Positions 7,307 to 15,406 of a stretch of 21,610 nt of DNA are shown here, one piece after another (position 1 is the first letter of the stretch; each line of letters opens with the position of its first letter). Both the position numbers and the translations under genes were made by a program. Source of the DNA: Gammaproteobacteria bacterium (GTDB taxonomy: Bacteria > Pseudomonadota > Gammaproteobacteria > DRJJ01); contig DRJJ01000037.1 of assembly GCA_011052255.1 (NCBI GenBank), positions 1-21,610 on the forward strand, read 5' to 3'. The notes under the pieces were generated by a model, which had not been told where the DNA came from, ran no database searches, and saw nothing but the letters and a program-made list of their open reading frames with translations.

Positions 7307-8869
7307 ATGCCACACACTAACACAAAGACTGATACGCTTCCGGCACCTCCCTGTATTATGGTAATTTTCGGTGCAGCCGGGGACCTGGCCAAACGCAAGC
7401 TGTTTCCGGCGCTTTACTACCTGTCTGTGGTGAACCAGTTGCCGGAACACTTTGCGATATTGGGTGTCAGCCGGGAAGACTTCAGCACTGAAAGTTACCG
7501 AGAGCTGATGAATACCGAAAGTCGTGCACACCTCGACGGCGATTATTCGCAGGATATCTGGGATCGACTGATCAAGTGCTGTCACTATCTGCAGGGTGAC
7601 TTCCGTGATACGGCCGCATACCAGGCACTAGCGCAGAAATTGGGTGAGCTTGGCGATCAATGTAAAATACCAGGCAATTACCTCTTTTATATGGCGACGC
7701 CGCCGGCCTTCTTTGGCGATATTGCCGAGCAAATTTCCGGTGCCGGCCTGGCCACCGAGCCAGACGGCCACTGGCGCCGGCTGGTTATCGAAAAACCATT
7801 TGGTCGCGATCTGCAATCTGCCCGTGATCTCAATCGCAGGTTGCTGGATGTATTTGACGAACGCCAGTTGTACCGGATTGACCATTATCTCGGCAAGGAG
7901 ACCGTACAGAACTTCCTTGCCTTTCGTTTTGCCAATGGCGTCATCGAACCCATCTGGAATCGCCGCTATATCGATCATGTGCAGATCACTGTGGCCGAAC
8001 CTCTGGGTGTGGAAAACCGCGCCAGTTATTACGAAGGCACCGGTGCGCTGCGGGATATGATCCCCAATCATCTGCTGGCGGTGCTGACCATTATTGCCAT
8101 GGAGCCACCAATATCTTTCAATGCCGATGAAATCCGTGATGAGCAGGCCAAGGTGTTACGTGCCATCCAGCCTCTGACACCGGAAGAAGTGCTTACCCAT
8201 ACTGTACGAGGTCAGTACGGATCGGGCGTCACGCACGATGGGACGCGTGTACCGGCTTATCGTCAGGAAACGGGTGTTGCACAGGATTCACAGACTGAAA
8301 CGTTTGTTGCGCTGAGTCTTATGATCGACAGCTGGCGCTGGGCCGGTGTACCTTTTTACCTGCGCACGGGAAAGCGTTTGCCTGGACGTTACACCGAGAT
8401 CATGATCCAGTACAAGTACGCACCGAATGCTGCGTTTAAACGCTCGGTACTGAAGGATAAACACGTAGAACCAAATGTTATGGTACTGCGCATACAGCCC
8501 AGTGAAGGAATCAGCCTGGGAATTAATGCCAAGGTGCCCGGTCAGGCATTGCGGTTGAGTCCGGTGGAAATGGATTTCAGCTATGATGATTATTTTGGCA
8601 ATGAGCCAAGTACTGGTTACGAAACATTGATTTATGACTGCATGCAGGGTGATCCCACGTTATTCAAGCGTGCTGATATTATCGAGAATGCCTGGCAGTT
8701 AATGGAGCCGATACTTGACGTATGGAGTGCTCTACCACCGCGTGACTTTCCGAATTATGCCGCCGGGGAATGGGGGCCATCAGCGGCTGATGAGCTGCTT
8801 CAACGTGACGGTCGCTCATGGCGTATATGTACACCGGGCGGTTGTGTTCGCAGAACAGGCAGCGAATAG
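7307..8869 (+). CDS. zwf: glucose-6-phosphate 1-dehydrogenase
   Basis: It catalyses the first step of the oxidative pentose phosphate (or Entner-Doudoroff) route: glucose 6-phosphate to 6-phosphogluconolactone with NAD(P). The N-terminal nucleotide-binding segment is FGAAGDLAKRKLFPALY (residues 21-37), and EKPFGRDL follows at 162-169. The signature RIDHYLGKE sits at 190-198, with the His and Lys that hold the substrate phosphate. The length of 520 residues is slightly above the family norm of about 490, owing to a short tail after the last conserved part. The ATG at 7307 has only a weak ribosome site. It is the second gene after gndA and faces the convergent glucokinase, whose product supplies its substrate. 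No lactonase gene lies next to it in this window. Confidence 0.96.
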   Translation: MPHTNTKTDTLPAPPCIMVIFGAAGDLAKRKLFPALYYLSVVNQLPEHFAILGVSREDFSTESYRELMNTESRAHLDGDYSQDIWDRLIKCCHYLQGDFRDTAAYQALAQKLGELGDQCKIPGNYLFYMATPPAFFGDIAEQISGAGLATEPDGHWRRLVIEKPFGRDLQSARDLNRRLLDVFDERQLYRIDHYLGKETVQNFLAFRFANGVIEPIWNRRYIDHVQITVAEPLGVENRASYYEGTGALRDMIPNHLLAVLTIIAMEPPISFNADEIRDEQAKVLRAIQPLTPEEVLTHTVRGQYGSGVTHDGTRVPAYRQETGVAQDSQTETFVALSLMIDSWRWAGVPFYLRTGKRLPGRYTEIMIQYKYAPNAAFKRSVLKDKHVEPNVMVLRIQPSEGISLGINAKVPGQALRLSPVEMDFSYDDYFGNEPSTGYETLIYDCMQGDPTLFKRADIIENAWQLMEPILDVWSALPPRDFPNYAAGEWGPSAADELLQRDGRSWRICTPGGCVRRTGSE

Positions 8870-8870
8870 A

Positions 8871-8895
8871 CCGGTTTTATGAACGCGTTAACCGG
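8871..8895. terminator. weak hairpin between convergent zwf and glk
   Basis: CCGGTT at 8871-8876 pairs with AACCGG at 8890-8895 across a 13-base loop in the 50-base gap between the two converging genes. The position suits a shared terminator, but the stem is only 6 bp and no clear T-run follows it on either strand, so the call is tentative. Confidence 0.25.
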
Positions 8896-8919
8896 CAACA
8901 GGACGGAAAACAGATCTCA

Positions 8920-9912
8920 TCATTTTTCACTTAAACGGTAGGCCAGTTGTCGCGCTCCCAGCAGGCCTGCCTGCTGGTTCAGAATGAGTTTTACAGGGAT
9001 CTTTTCAAGTAATTTCTGCATGGGACTCTTATTGCTGAAAGCCTTCAAAAATACCTGTGACTGCATGAACGGTACATTTTTTGTCGCGATACCACCGGCA
9101 ATATACAGGCCATCATACGGCAGGGTTGTCAGGGCCAGATTTCCAGCCTGTGAGCCATATATTGTTATAAACAGAGTCATAGCCCGGGCAGCCAGAGACT
9201 GGCTGTCTTCCAGAGCGGCATGACTGATAGCCGCCGGGTTGCCGGTCGTCAGTCTCTTGCTCAGTTCAGGATCAACCAGATCCGGGTGCTGTTGCTCGAG
9301 GAAATGATATATATTAACGATTCCCTGGCCTGACAGAACTGTTTCACAGGAGATGCGCGGGTATTTTTTACGCAGATAGCTGGCAAGTTTAAATTCAATA
9401 TCAAGGACGGGGGCGTAATCTGCATGCCCGCCTTCCATCCCGTACACCTCGTACCGGTTTTGCTGGTAAATCAGCAACGCTTCCCCCAGACCCGTACCGG
9501 CACCAATTATGACCTTGCGGGTCCCGGCCTGTGCCTGTCCTTCCTGCAGGACCAGGATGTCATCCCTGTTGAGTACTTCGATGCCATAACCGATAGCCTT
9601 GAAGTCATTAATAATTTTTACAACAGGAATATCGAATTGTGCTGCCAGCTTGAGGTTATCGATTTTCCAGGGGAGATTGGTAACCTGCACAGATTGTTTC
9701 TCATTGTCAGTTGCAACGGGACCGGCAACAGCAAGACAGGCGATTTGAGGTTTGGGCTGATCCTGGAGAAAAACATCCAGCGCCTGATCGAAGGATTTAT
9801 ATTCCCCGCTTATCAGGCGTTGCTGGTAGATAATATTTAATTGGTGATTGCCGATGTCACAAAGCTGTAACAGCGTCTTTGTGCCGCCAATATCGGCCGA
9901 GAGAATAACCAA
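8920..9912 (-). CDS. glk: glucokinase
   Basis: It phosphorylates glucose with ATP to glucose 6-phosphate, feeding zwf and glycolysis, in the cytosol. This is the bacterial Glk family: the phosphate-binding DIGGTK is at residues 7-12, TNLPW at 78-82 marks the glucose site, INDF at 101-104 carries the catalytic Asp103, and GAGTGLGEA, GMEGGHADY and ETVLSGQG follow in the usual order. The length of 330 is typical. The start is TTG at 9912-9910, supported by AGAGGT 8 bases upstream; no ATG gives a better fit. The 242 bases between it and the upstream minus-strand GH15 gene presumably carry its promoter, but I could not identify one. Free glucose released by the GH15 enzyme would be its natural substrate. 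Confidence 0.94.
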   Translation of the reverse strand: MVILSADIGGTKTLLQLCDIGNHQLNIIYQQRLISGEYKSFDQALDVFLQDQPKPQIACLAVAGPVATDNEKQSVQVTNLPWKIDNLKLAAQFDIPVVKIINDFKAIGYGIEVLNRDDILVLQEGQAQAGTRKVIIGAGTGLGEALLIYQQNRYEVYGMEGGHADYAPVLDIEFKLASYLRKKYPRISCETVLSGQGIVNIYHFLEQQHPDLVDPELSKRLTTGNPAAISHAALEDSQSLAARAMTLFITIYGSQAGNLALTTLPYDGLYIAGGIATKNVPFMQSQVFLKAFSNKSPMQKLLEKIPVKLILNQQAGLLGARQLAYRLSEK

Positions 9913-10154
9913 AACAGTGTACCTCTTGCTGCACTTTCATCCAGAAACCAGAAAAGTCCCCCGCCAGCGATTATACCCTGTACAGGATGCTTTCCTGATA
10001 AATTTGATATAAATATCTCCGTCAAAACAGGGTTCTTTCTCTTTCCTGTAGCAAGGATCAGTACATTTCTGGCGTTGTTTTTAGAAGTAATGCACCAGTC
10101 CTTTAACTTTCCAGGTTGATGAGTTGTTCAGCTAGTTGGTACGGGTACGGGCCT

Positions 10155-12548
10155 TCATTCAGGTTCTACGACTTCGATCCGGTAACTGTCTCGTGTTTTC
10201 CCATCTGCCGTGTTCGCTTCGATGGTGAAATGCAATGATTCGCCGATGCCGAGTGTCTTTACCGGCAAGGTGATCCTGTGCAGATCAAAACCCGCAGGTG
10301 TTGTTTTCACCTCATTGGTATCCGGTGCGTCGCCGACCAGAAATCGTATAGTGGCAGGTTGTGGCAGGCAGATACACAGGGCCTCGCCCTGGAAAATCGT
10401 ATCGATGGGCGCCATAGGTGTCCATACCGCGAGTATCGCCTTCGGGCGTTGGCCATCATAGCGCTCCCATACCGTGTCGAGCCGGTCCACGGGATGACCC
10501 GCAGCGCGAGAATGCGCCAGTTTGATAAATTCCGCGTGGGCCCATACCAGCGGCATCGCCGATCCTGTCGCCTGGCCGGGGTACAGTCGCCGTTCGGGGA
10601 TGGGTTCGGCATCCCAGACCTGCTCCGGGAGCATGCCGCCGCGTCCTGCCATTGCGGCCATGGCACCCAGATAGGGCAGGGGGTCGTTGCCGGCCAGCAA
10701 TTCGTAGTGGCCACGCTCCCCTGTGAGCAGCGGCCAGGGGCGACCGTGGCCGGTGCCATTGAAAGCAGAACCATCACGGTGTTCGCCATAGCCGTCTCCA
10801 TTGTAGCGGTACCAGGCCGAACCATTCGGCGTCTCCGCCCTGAGCAGGGCATCGACGACCCGGACGCTGTCCCTGATCAATGGGTCGTCGGCTCGCCGTA
10901 ACCCGAAACGCACCAGCTGTAGAAAGTCAGTGCTGATCTGTTCCGCTGCGGATAACCCGGGATCCTGCAGCCGATTCTTGATGGGTAACTGCTGGCTCAC
11001 TGCTTCCTCATCCATAATCGCTTTTGGTGGTGCAGTTCGAATGTAATAGCCGGCTACCCCGTGCTTTCGTGCCAGCGCGGTATCGTGCACAACGGTCCAT
11101 GATTCGATCCGGCTGTTCCAGAAGTCTGCGATGGCCAATGAAGTTTCCCGGTTCTGGCCCTTCAGGAAATCCGCACCGCTGACCAGTGCGGCAATACAGA
11201 TCGCCAGGGTAAAAGTGTTGACTCCTGCATTTTCCTCCCAGCGATCCTGGTCGGAGGCGGGACCGTTGTGCGCGATGAAGCTAAGGGCACGGGATACCAT
11301 GTCAGCAATCTCGATACCATCCAGCGATCCACGCGCTGCAAGCTCTGCCGCCAGCAACACCGGGAATGCGGCTTCGTCGAGCTGGGTCCCCTGCCAGTAA
11401 GGTTTTCCACCGAGCCACTGGTTCTGGTACCAGTGGCCGTCTTCGAGCTGGGTGGCAATAAGATAACGCAGGATTTCGCGTGCCTTGTCGTCCGCACCCA
11501 GCATTAATAGCGCACCCGCGCTTTCTACCAGGTCGCGCGGCCAGACCAGGTGGTAGCCACCGCGTTCGTTGCGCGTTTCGCCCCAGGGGATGCTGAGGCT
11601 GGCAATCATGGCACCGGTAAAAATCTGATCCTGATGGGTGCGTAGCACCATCGCCGAGATTTTTAATTCATTGAGCAGGGGCTCGGGCAGATCCAGGTTG
11701 AGTGCGCATCGCAGGTCGCAGTTCGAATGCCAGTCGCGCCAGTCGTTGATCTGTTGTTGCCATGGACTGTCAAAGGATCTTGGCAGGGCGGACAGAGCCA
11801 CTGTGGCAGCAGATTCCCTGCTGCTGGCAAAGCCGAGCGCCAGTACCGAGTAGCGGGGCAGACCACCGGTCAGTGCAACATTACCGGGACCGGCCTGCTT
11901 GTAGTGCCAGTGCATGGCTCCGTTACGATTGAAGTCCTGCCAGCCGTCGCTACCACCGACATAACCGGCACTGACTTCCTGGAAGGCATCGCGCTGGTTG
12001 GCGTCCACGGCCGCCAGCGCCAGGCCGAATGGACCCTGTTTCGCCCACAGCACACGGCGGCCATGGTAGCGCGCTACCATGGCCTGGTTGTCATAACCGG
12101 TCCCTCCCAGGCGGGGGGCCAGCAGCACATAGGGCCGCAACGATGCGTCACCTTGCAGCCGGCATTCAATCAGTAGCACATCGCGTTGTGGATCGGGCGT
12201 GATGCGGAGTGTCAGCGTGAAACGTGGGTGCCGGTGGATCAGGGTGTAAGCGGGTATGCCGGGCTCGGGCTGGCTGAGGGTATAATCATCCAGACGTTTG
12301 ACCTCTACCCAGAAGCCGGCACCATCGGCGATGATGAAGCCGAGATCGCGGATCTGCGGCAGGTCGACACGTGGATAGTAGACCTCATTGATGATGCCTC
12401 GGCCGAGTGTAAACCACAGGCGTGACGGCCCCAGCGAACACCCCACGGCATTCTTGCGCCCACCGCTCCAGGTCGGTGGGATACCTGGTCTGCCGGGTGC
12501 ATGGCCGGTAACCTCGTAGGACTCAGAAACGAGTGGCAACTCGCTCAT
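10155..12548 (-). CDS. glycoside hydrolase family 15, glucoamylase/glucodextranase-type
   Basis: A 797-residue enzyme predicted to release glucose from the non-reducing ends of alpha-glucans. It has an N-terminal beta-rich domain (about residues 20-275) like that of bacterial glucoamylases and glucodextranase. An (alpha/alpha)6-barrel follows, with GYHLVWPRDL (331-340) and WYQNQWLGGKPYWQG (373-387). The candidate acid is in RWEENAG (Glu438 or Glu439), and the candidate base in LTGERGHYE (Glu611). The C-terminal 90 or so residues form an extra beta-like domain. There is no signal peptide, so it should act inside the cell, for example on glycogen-like polymers; true starch secretion is unlikely. 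It begins 6 bases after the nuoN stop and appears to be the last gene of the nuo-like operon. Its start has no clear Shine-Dalgarno sequence, fitting coupled translation. Confidence 0.9.
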   Translation of the reverse strand: MSELPLVSESYEVTGHAPGRPGIPPTWSGGRKNAVGCSLGPSRLWFTLGRGIINEVYYPRVDLPQIRDLGFIIADGAGFWVEVKRLDDYTLSQPEPGIPAYTLIHRHPRFTLTLRITPDPQRDVLLIECRLQGDASLRPYVLLAPRLGGTGYDNQAMVARYHGRRVLWAKQGPFGLALAAVDANQRDAFQEVSAGYVGGSDGWQDFNRNGAMHWHYKQAGPGNVALTGGLPRYSVLALGFASSRESAATVALSALPRSFDSPWQQQINDWRDWHSNCDLRCALNLDLPEPLLNELKISAMVLRTHQDQIFTGAMIASLSIPWGETRNERGGYHLVWPRDLVESAGALLMLGADDKAREILRYLIATQLEDGHWYQNQWLGGKPYWQGTQLDEAAFPVLLAAELAARGSLDGIEIADMVSRALSFIAHNGPASDQDRWEENAGVNTFTLAICIAALVSGADFLKGQNRETSLAIADFWNSRIESWTVVHDTALARKHGVAGYYIRTAPPKAIMDEEAVSQQLPIKNRLQDPGLSAAEQISTDFLQLVRFGLRRADDPLIRDSVRVVDALLRAETPNGSAWYRYNGDGYGEHRDGSAFNGTGHGRPWPLLTGERGHYELLAGNDPLPYLGAMAAMAGRGGMLPEQVWDAEPIPERRLYPGQATGSAMPLVWAHAEFIKLAHSRAAGHPVDRLDTVWERYDGQRPKAILAVWTPMAPIDTIFQGEALCICLPQPATIRFLVGDAPDTNEVKTTPAGFDLHRITLPVKTLGIGESLHFTIEANTADGKTRDSYRIEVVEPE

Positions 12549-12554
12549 GCTAGT

Positions 12555-13922
12555 TCAGGCAAGCCGGCCGAGTAACACCTGTGCCGCCAGCCCAATGCCC
12601 AGGGTAAAGGTGAAGGTGATGCCCAATACCCACTTTACCAGTGGTATCGGCGCAGAACCTGATGCTGTGATAATGGGTTGCTGATACATTGGTACGATTA
12701 TACGCAGATACACCGCTAGTGACAGCACACTGTTGAGTATGGCTATTACAGCAAGCCAGGTGAAGCCTGCCTCAATCGATGCACCGAACAACAGAAACTT
12801 GCCGACAAAGCCGGCGAGTGGCGGGATACCGGCCAGTGAAAGAAGAAACACCACCATTGCTACACCTATAGCAATATTTTTACGCCCGATGCCAGAGAAT
12901 ACATCAAGCGTTCGACCTGCATGCATAACGACAGCAAAGGCACCCAGATTCATTGCGGCGTAGGCGGCAGAAAAAACAATAATGGACGTAAATGCGAGTG
13001 GGCTCGCCCCCACCGCGACAATACCGATAAGAAAATAACCTGCCTGGGCAACTGACGAATAGGCGAGTAGTCGCACAACATTGTCTTGCACCAACGCAGC
13101 CAGATAGCCATAGGTCATAGTTATCACAGAGACCACAGCAATGACCAGCGGCCAGCCTGTACTCATGGGTAAATCGCGAACCACCTGTGTCAGGGCCAGG
13201 ATTGCACCGATCTTGGGGACTACCGACAGATAAGCGGCTATCGACACGGGCGCACCCTCGTAGGCATCCGGTGCCCAGAAATGAAATGGCACCAGTGAGG
13301 CCTTGTAACCCAGTCCGACGATGACGGCGATCAGGCCAACGGCGGCGACAACCGGTTTTTCTTCAAGGCGGGACAGATCGCTAAGCAGTGTCGAACCGGT
13401 ACCACCGAACCAGTAACTGAGACCAAAGATCATGATAGCACCGGTGACTGCGGCGAAGACAAAAAATTTCATGGCGGCTTCAGTGGCACTATCATTACGC
13501 GGATAGGCCACCAGCGCAAAGGAACCGAGGCCTGACAGCAATATGCCCAATACGAGTAGCATGCTGTCACCGGCACCGGCTAGCACCAGGGAACCCAGGG
13601 TCACAAAACAGACCAGACTATAAACAGTACCTTCCCGGTCACTGCCACCGAGTTCTGTACGTGCCAGCAAGACAGACAGTACGGTCGCGGGCAACAAGAT
13701 GAGTTTGGCCCAGACACTCAGCATATCTATGCGGAATGTGCCACCGAATATGCTGGTATCCGCGCCAAGCAGAGGCAGGGTCATGCCGGTCGCGAGCAGC
13801 AGTCCGATAACTGTAACTGTCAGTGCAATGCGGGGCAGGCGCAGCATCTCAGCCACCAGTGCGATGACACCAGTCAGCAGCACGATGATCTCAGGGATAA
13901 TTAAGGCGAGATCACGCTCCAT
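12555..13922 (-). CDS. nuoN: NADH-quinone oxidoreductase subunit N-like, antiporter-type membrane subunit
   Basis: A 455-residue polytopic inner-membrane protein of the Mrp-antiporter/complex I family. The proton-path lysines are present: Lys207 in GYKASLVPFHFW, Lys237 in SVVPKIG and Lys375 in GFVGKFLLF. The TM5 glutamate expected in the GxE-L-L-S motif is missing: the aligned segment reads LVLGILLSGLG (123-133), with Leu128 (codon TTG at 13541-13539) in the Glu position. TM5 Glu and TM7 Lys normally form the charge pair of each pump unit, so this subunit may translocate poorly or be differently gated. The start ATG overlaps the nuoM stop by one base (TGATG). It is the last membrane-subunit gene, before the GH15 gene. 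Confidence 0.93.
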   Translation of the reverse strand: MERDLALIIPEIIVLLTGVIALVAEMLRLPRIALTVTVIGLLLATGMTLPLLGADTSIFGGTFRIDMLSVWAKLILLPATVLSVLLARTELGGSDREGTVYSLVCFVTLGSLVLAGAGDSMLLVLGILLSGLGSFALVAYPRNDSATEAAMKFFVFAAVTGAIMIFGLSYWFGGTGSTLLSDLSRLEEKPVVAAVGLIAVIVGLGYKASLVPFHFWAPDAYEGAPVSIAAYLSVVPKIGAILALTQVVRDLPMSTGWPLVIAVVSVITMTYGYLAALVQDNVVRLLAYSSVAQAGYFLIGIVAVGASPLAFTSIIVFSAAYAAMNLGAFAVVMHAGRTLDVFSGIGRKNIAIGVAMVVFLLSLAGIPPLAGFVGKFLLFGASIEAGFTWLAVIAILNSVLSLAVYLRIIVPMYQQPIITASGSAPIPLVKWVLGITFTFTLGIGLAAQVLLGRLA

Positions 13923-15391
13923 CAGAATTGCAGTGCCGCGGTGGTCTTGTGAATAACATCAAGCACCCAGGCCGGGACGACGCCTACCACGACGATCAGT
14001 ATCAGCAGCGGACTCAGCGCAAGTACTTCACGCACATTCAGATCGGCCATGTTTGTCCACTTTTCACGAGGTTCGCCGAGAAACACCTTGCCAATGGCTC
14101 TCAGGTACAGGCCGGCAGTGATGACGATACCAAGGATGGCAATGACGGCCACGGGTTCAACCTGCAGTGTCGCCAGGAAGATCTGGAACTCGGCCGGAAA
14201 GTGAGCCAGCCCAGGCAACCCCAACGAAGCAAACGCGGCGAGCACGAAGGACCAACCGAGTATCGGTATTACATTCAGTAATCCTCCAAACTGGTCCATC
14301 TCCCGGGTATTGGCGCGATCCTGCAACATGCCAACCAGTAAGAACAACGCACCGGTGACCAGTCCGTGGCTGACCATTTGCAGGACCGAGCCGTCCAGTG
14401 CGGTAGCACGAATCGCTGGATCGGTTGCCAACGCTGCAATCGCCACCCCGATAATGATATAACCCATGTGATTGACCGAGGTATAGGCGACCAGGCGTTT
14501 GAGATCGCTCTGTGCCAGTGCGGCGAAGGCACCGTAGAGAGCAGCGACTACGCCGAACACCAGGATGACGATCCCGGCGTCACGAAAGGCATCCGGTGTC
14601 ATCTGAAATGCAAAACGTACCAGACCATAGGTGCCGAATTTCAGCATCACCCCGGCGAGGATCACGCTGCCCGCAGCCGGTGCCTGGACATGTGCCGCAG
14701 GCAGCCATGTGTGAAATGGGAACACCGGCGTCTTGACCGCAAAAGTAATCAGCATCGCTATCAGTGCAAGCATGGCCGCAGTACCGTTTAATGGTGGGTT
14801 GCTGATCCAGTCGCGCATGTCGAAGGTATGTGGGTCGCTACCAAGATATAACCCGAGAATGGCAAGCAGTAACGGCAGGCTGCCGAGAAATGTATAGATA
14901 AAAAACATCAGCGCTGCGCGTTGACGATCTTCATGTCCCCATTCAGCAATCATGAAGTACATGGCAACCAGTGACACCTCAAAGAAAACATAGAATAAAA
15001 TTGCATCCAGTGCGGTAAAGACGCCAATAGAAGCCGTCTCCAGCAATAGCATCAGCGCGACAAAGGCATGAGATTGTTTGCGGACCTTGGCAGAATAAAT
15101 AAAGGTCACGAAGAACAACAGTGCAGTTAGCAGTACCAGAGGCAAACTAATGCCATCCACGCCAACACGGTAGGCAGCGCCAATTGAAGGCATCCAGTCA
15201 AGCTGTTCAAGCTGGGCAAAGCCAGTTTCGTTAACACCGCGTGACCACATCCTTACCACACCAATGAGTGTCAGCCCGCTGGTAACGATGCCGATGGCGT
15301 GTACGACCTGTACGGGAGCTTTTCGCAAGGTCATAACAAGCAGCGCTCCAAGGAGCGGCAGGAACAGGGTGATGGACACGATGGGCAGCAT
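13922..15391 (-). CDS. nuoM: NADH-quinone oxidoreductase subunit M-like, antiporter-type membrane subunit
   Basis: A 489-residue membrane protein with about 14 helices, one of the three antiporter-like subunits of a complex I membrane arm. All expected proton-path residues are in place: Glu138 in FFEVSLVAMYF, Lys220 in FAVKTPVFPFHTWLP, Lys251 in VMLKFGTYG, Lys298 in SDLKRLVAYTS, His342 and Glu401 in HFPAEF. The unit therefore looks competent to move protons. It follows nuoL after 15 bases, with an AAGGAG ribosome site just before its ATG, and its stop overlaps the nuoN start. Gene order L-M-N is canonical. I see nothing odd in this subunit. Confidence 0.96.
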   Translation of the reverse strand: MLPIVSITLFLPLLGALLVMTLRKAPVQVVHAIGIVTSGLTLIGVVRMWSRGVNETGFAQLEQLDWMPSIGAAYRVGVDGISLPLVLLTALLFFVTFIYSAKVRKQSHAFVALMLLLETASIGVFTALDAILFYVFFEVSLVAMYFMIAEWGHEDRQRAALMFFIYTFLGSLPLLLAILGLYLGSDPHTFDMRDWISNPPLNGTAAMLALIAMLITFAVKTPVFPFHTWLPAAHVQAPAAGSVILAGVMLKFGTYGLVRFAFQMTPDAFRDAGIVILVFGVVAALYGAFAALAQSDLKRLVAYTSVNHMGYIIIGVAIAALATDPAIRATALDGSVLQMVSHGLVTGALFLLVGMLQDRANTREMDQFGGLLNVIPILGWSFVLAAFASLGLPGLAHFPAEFQIFLATLQVEPVAVIAILGIVITAGLYLRAIGKVFLGEPREKWTNMADLNVREVLALSPLLILIVVVGVVPAWVLDVIHKTTAALQF

Positions 15392-15406
15392 TCAGGAGTC
15401 TCCTTA

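Noticed and set aside
7644..8071. Overlapping frames on both strands inside zwf
   Set aside because: They fall inside the conserved zwf coding frame containing the RIDHYLGKE signature.
10278..10901. Plus-strand open frame of 207 codons opposite the GH15 gene
   Set aside because: The opposite frame encodes the conserved GH15 catalytic region including the predicted base Glu611, so this is a codon-bias artefact.
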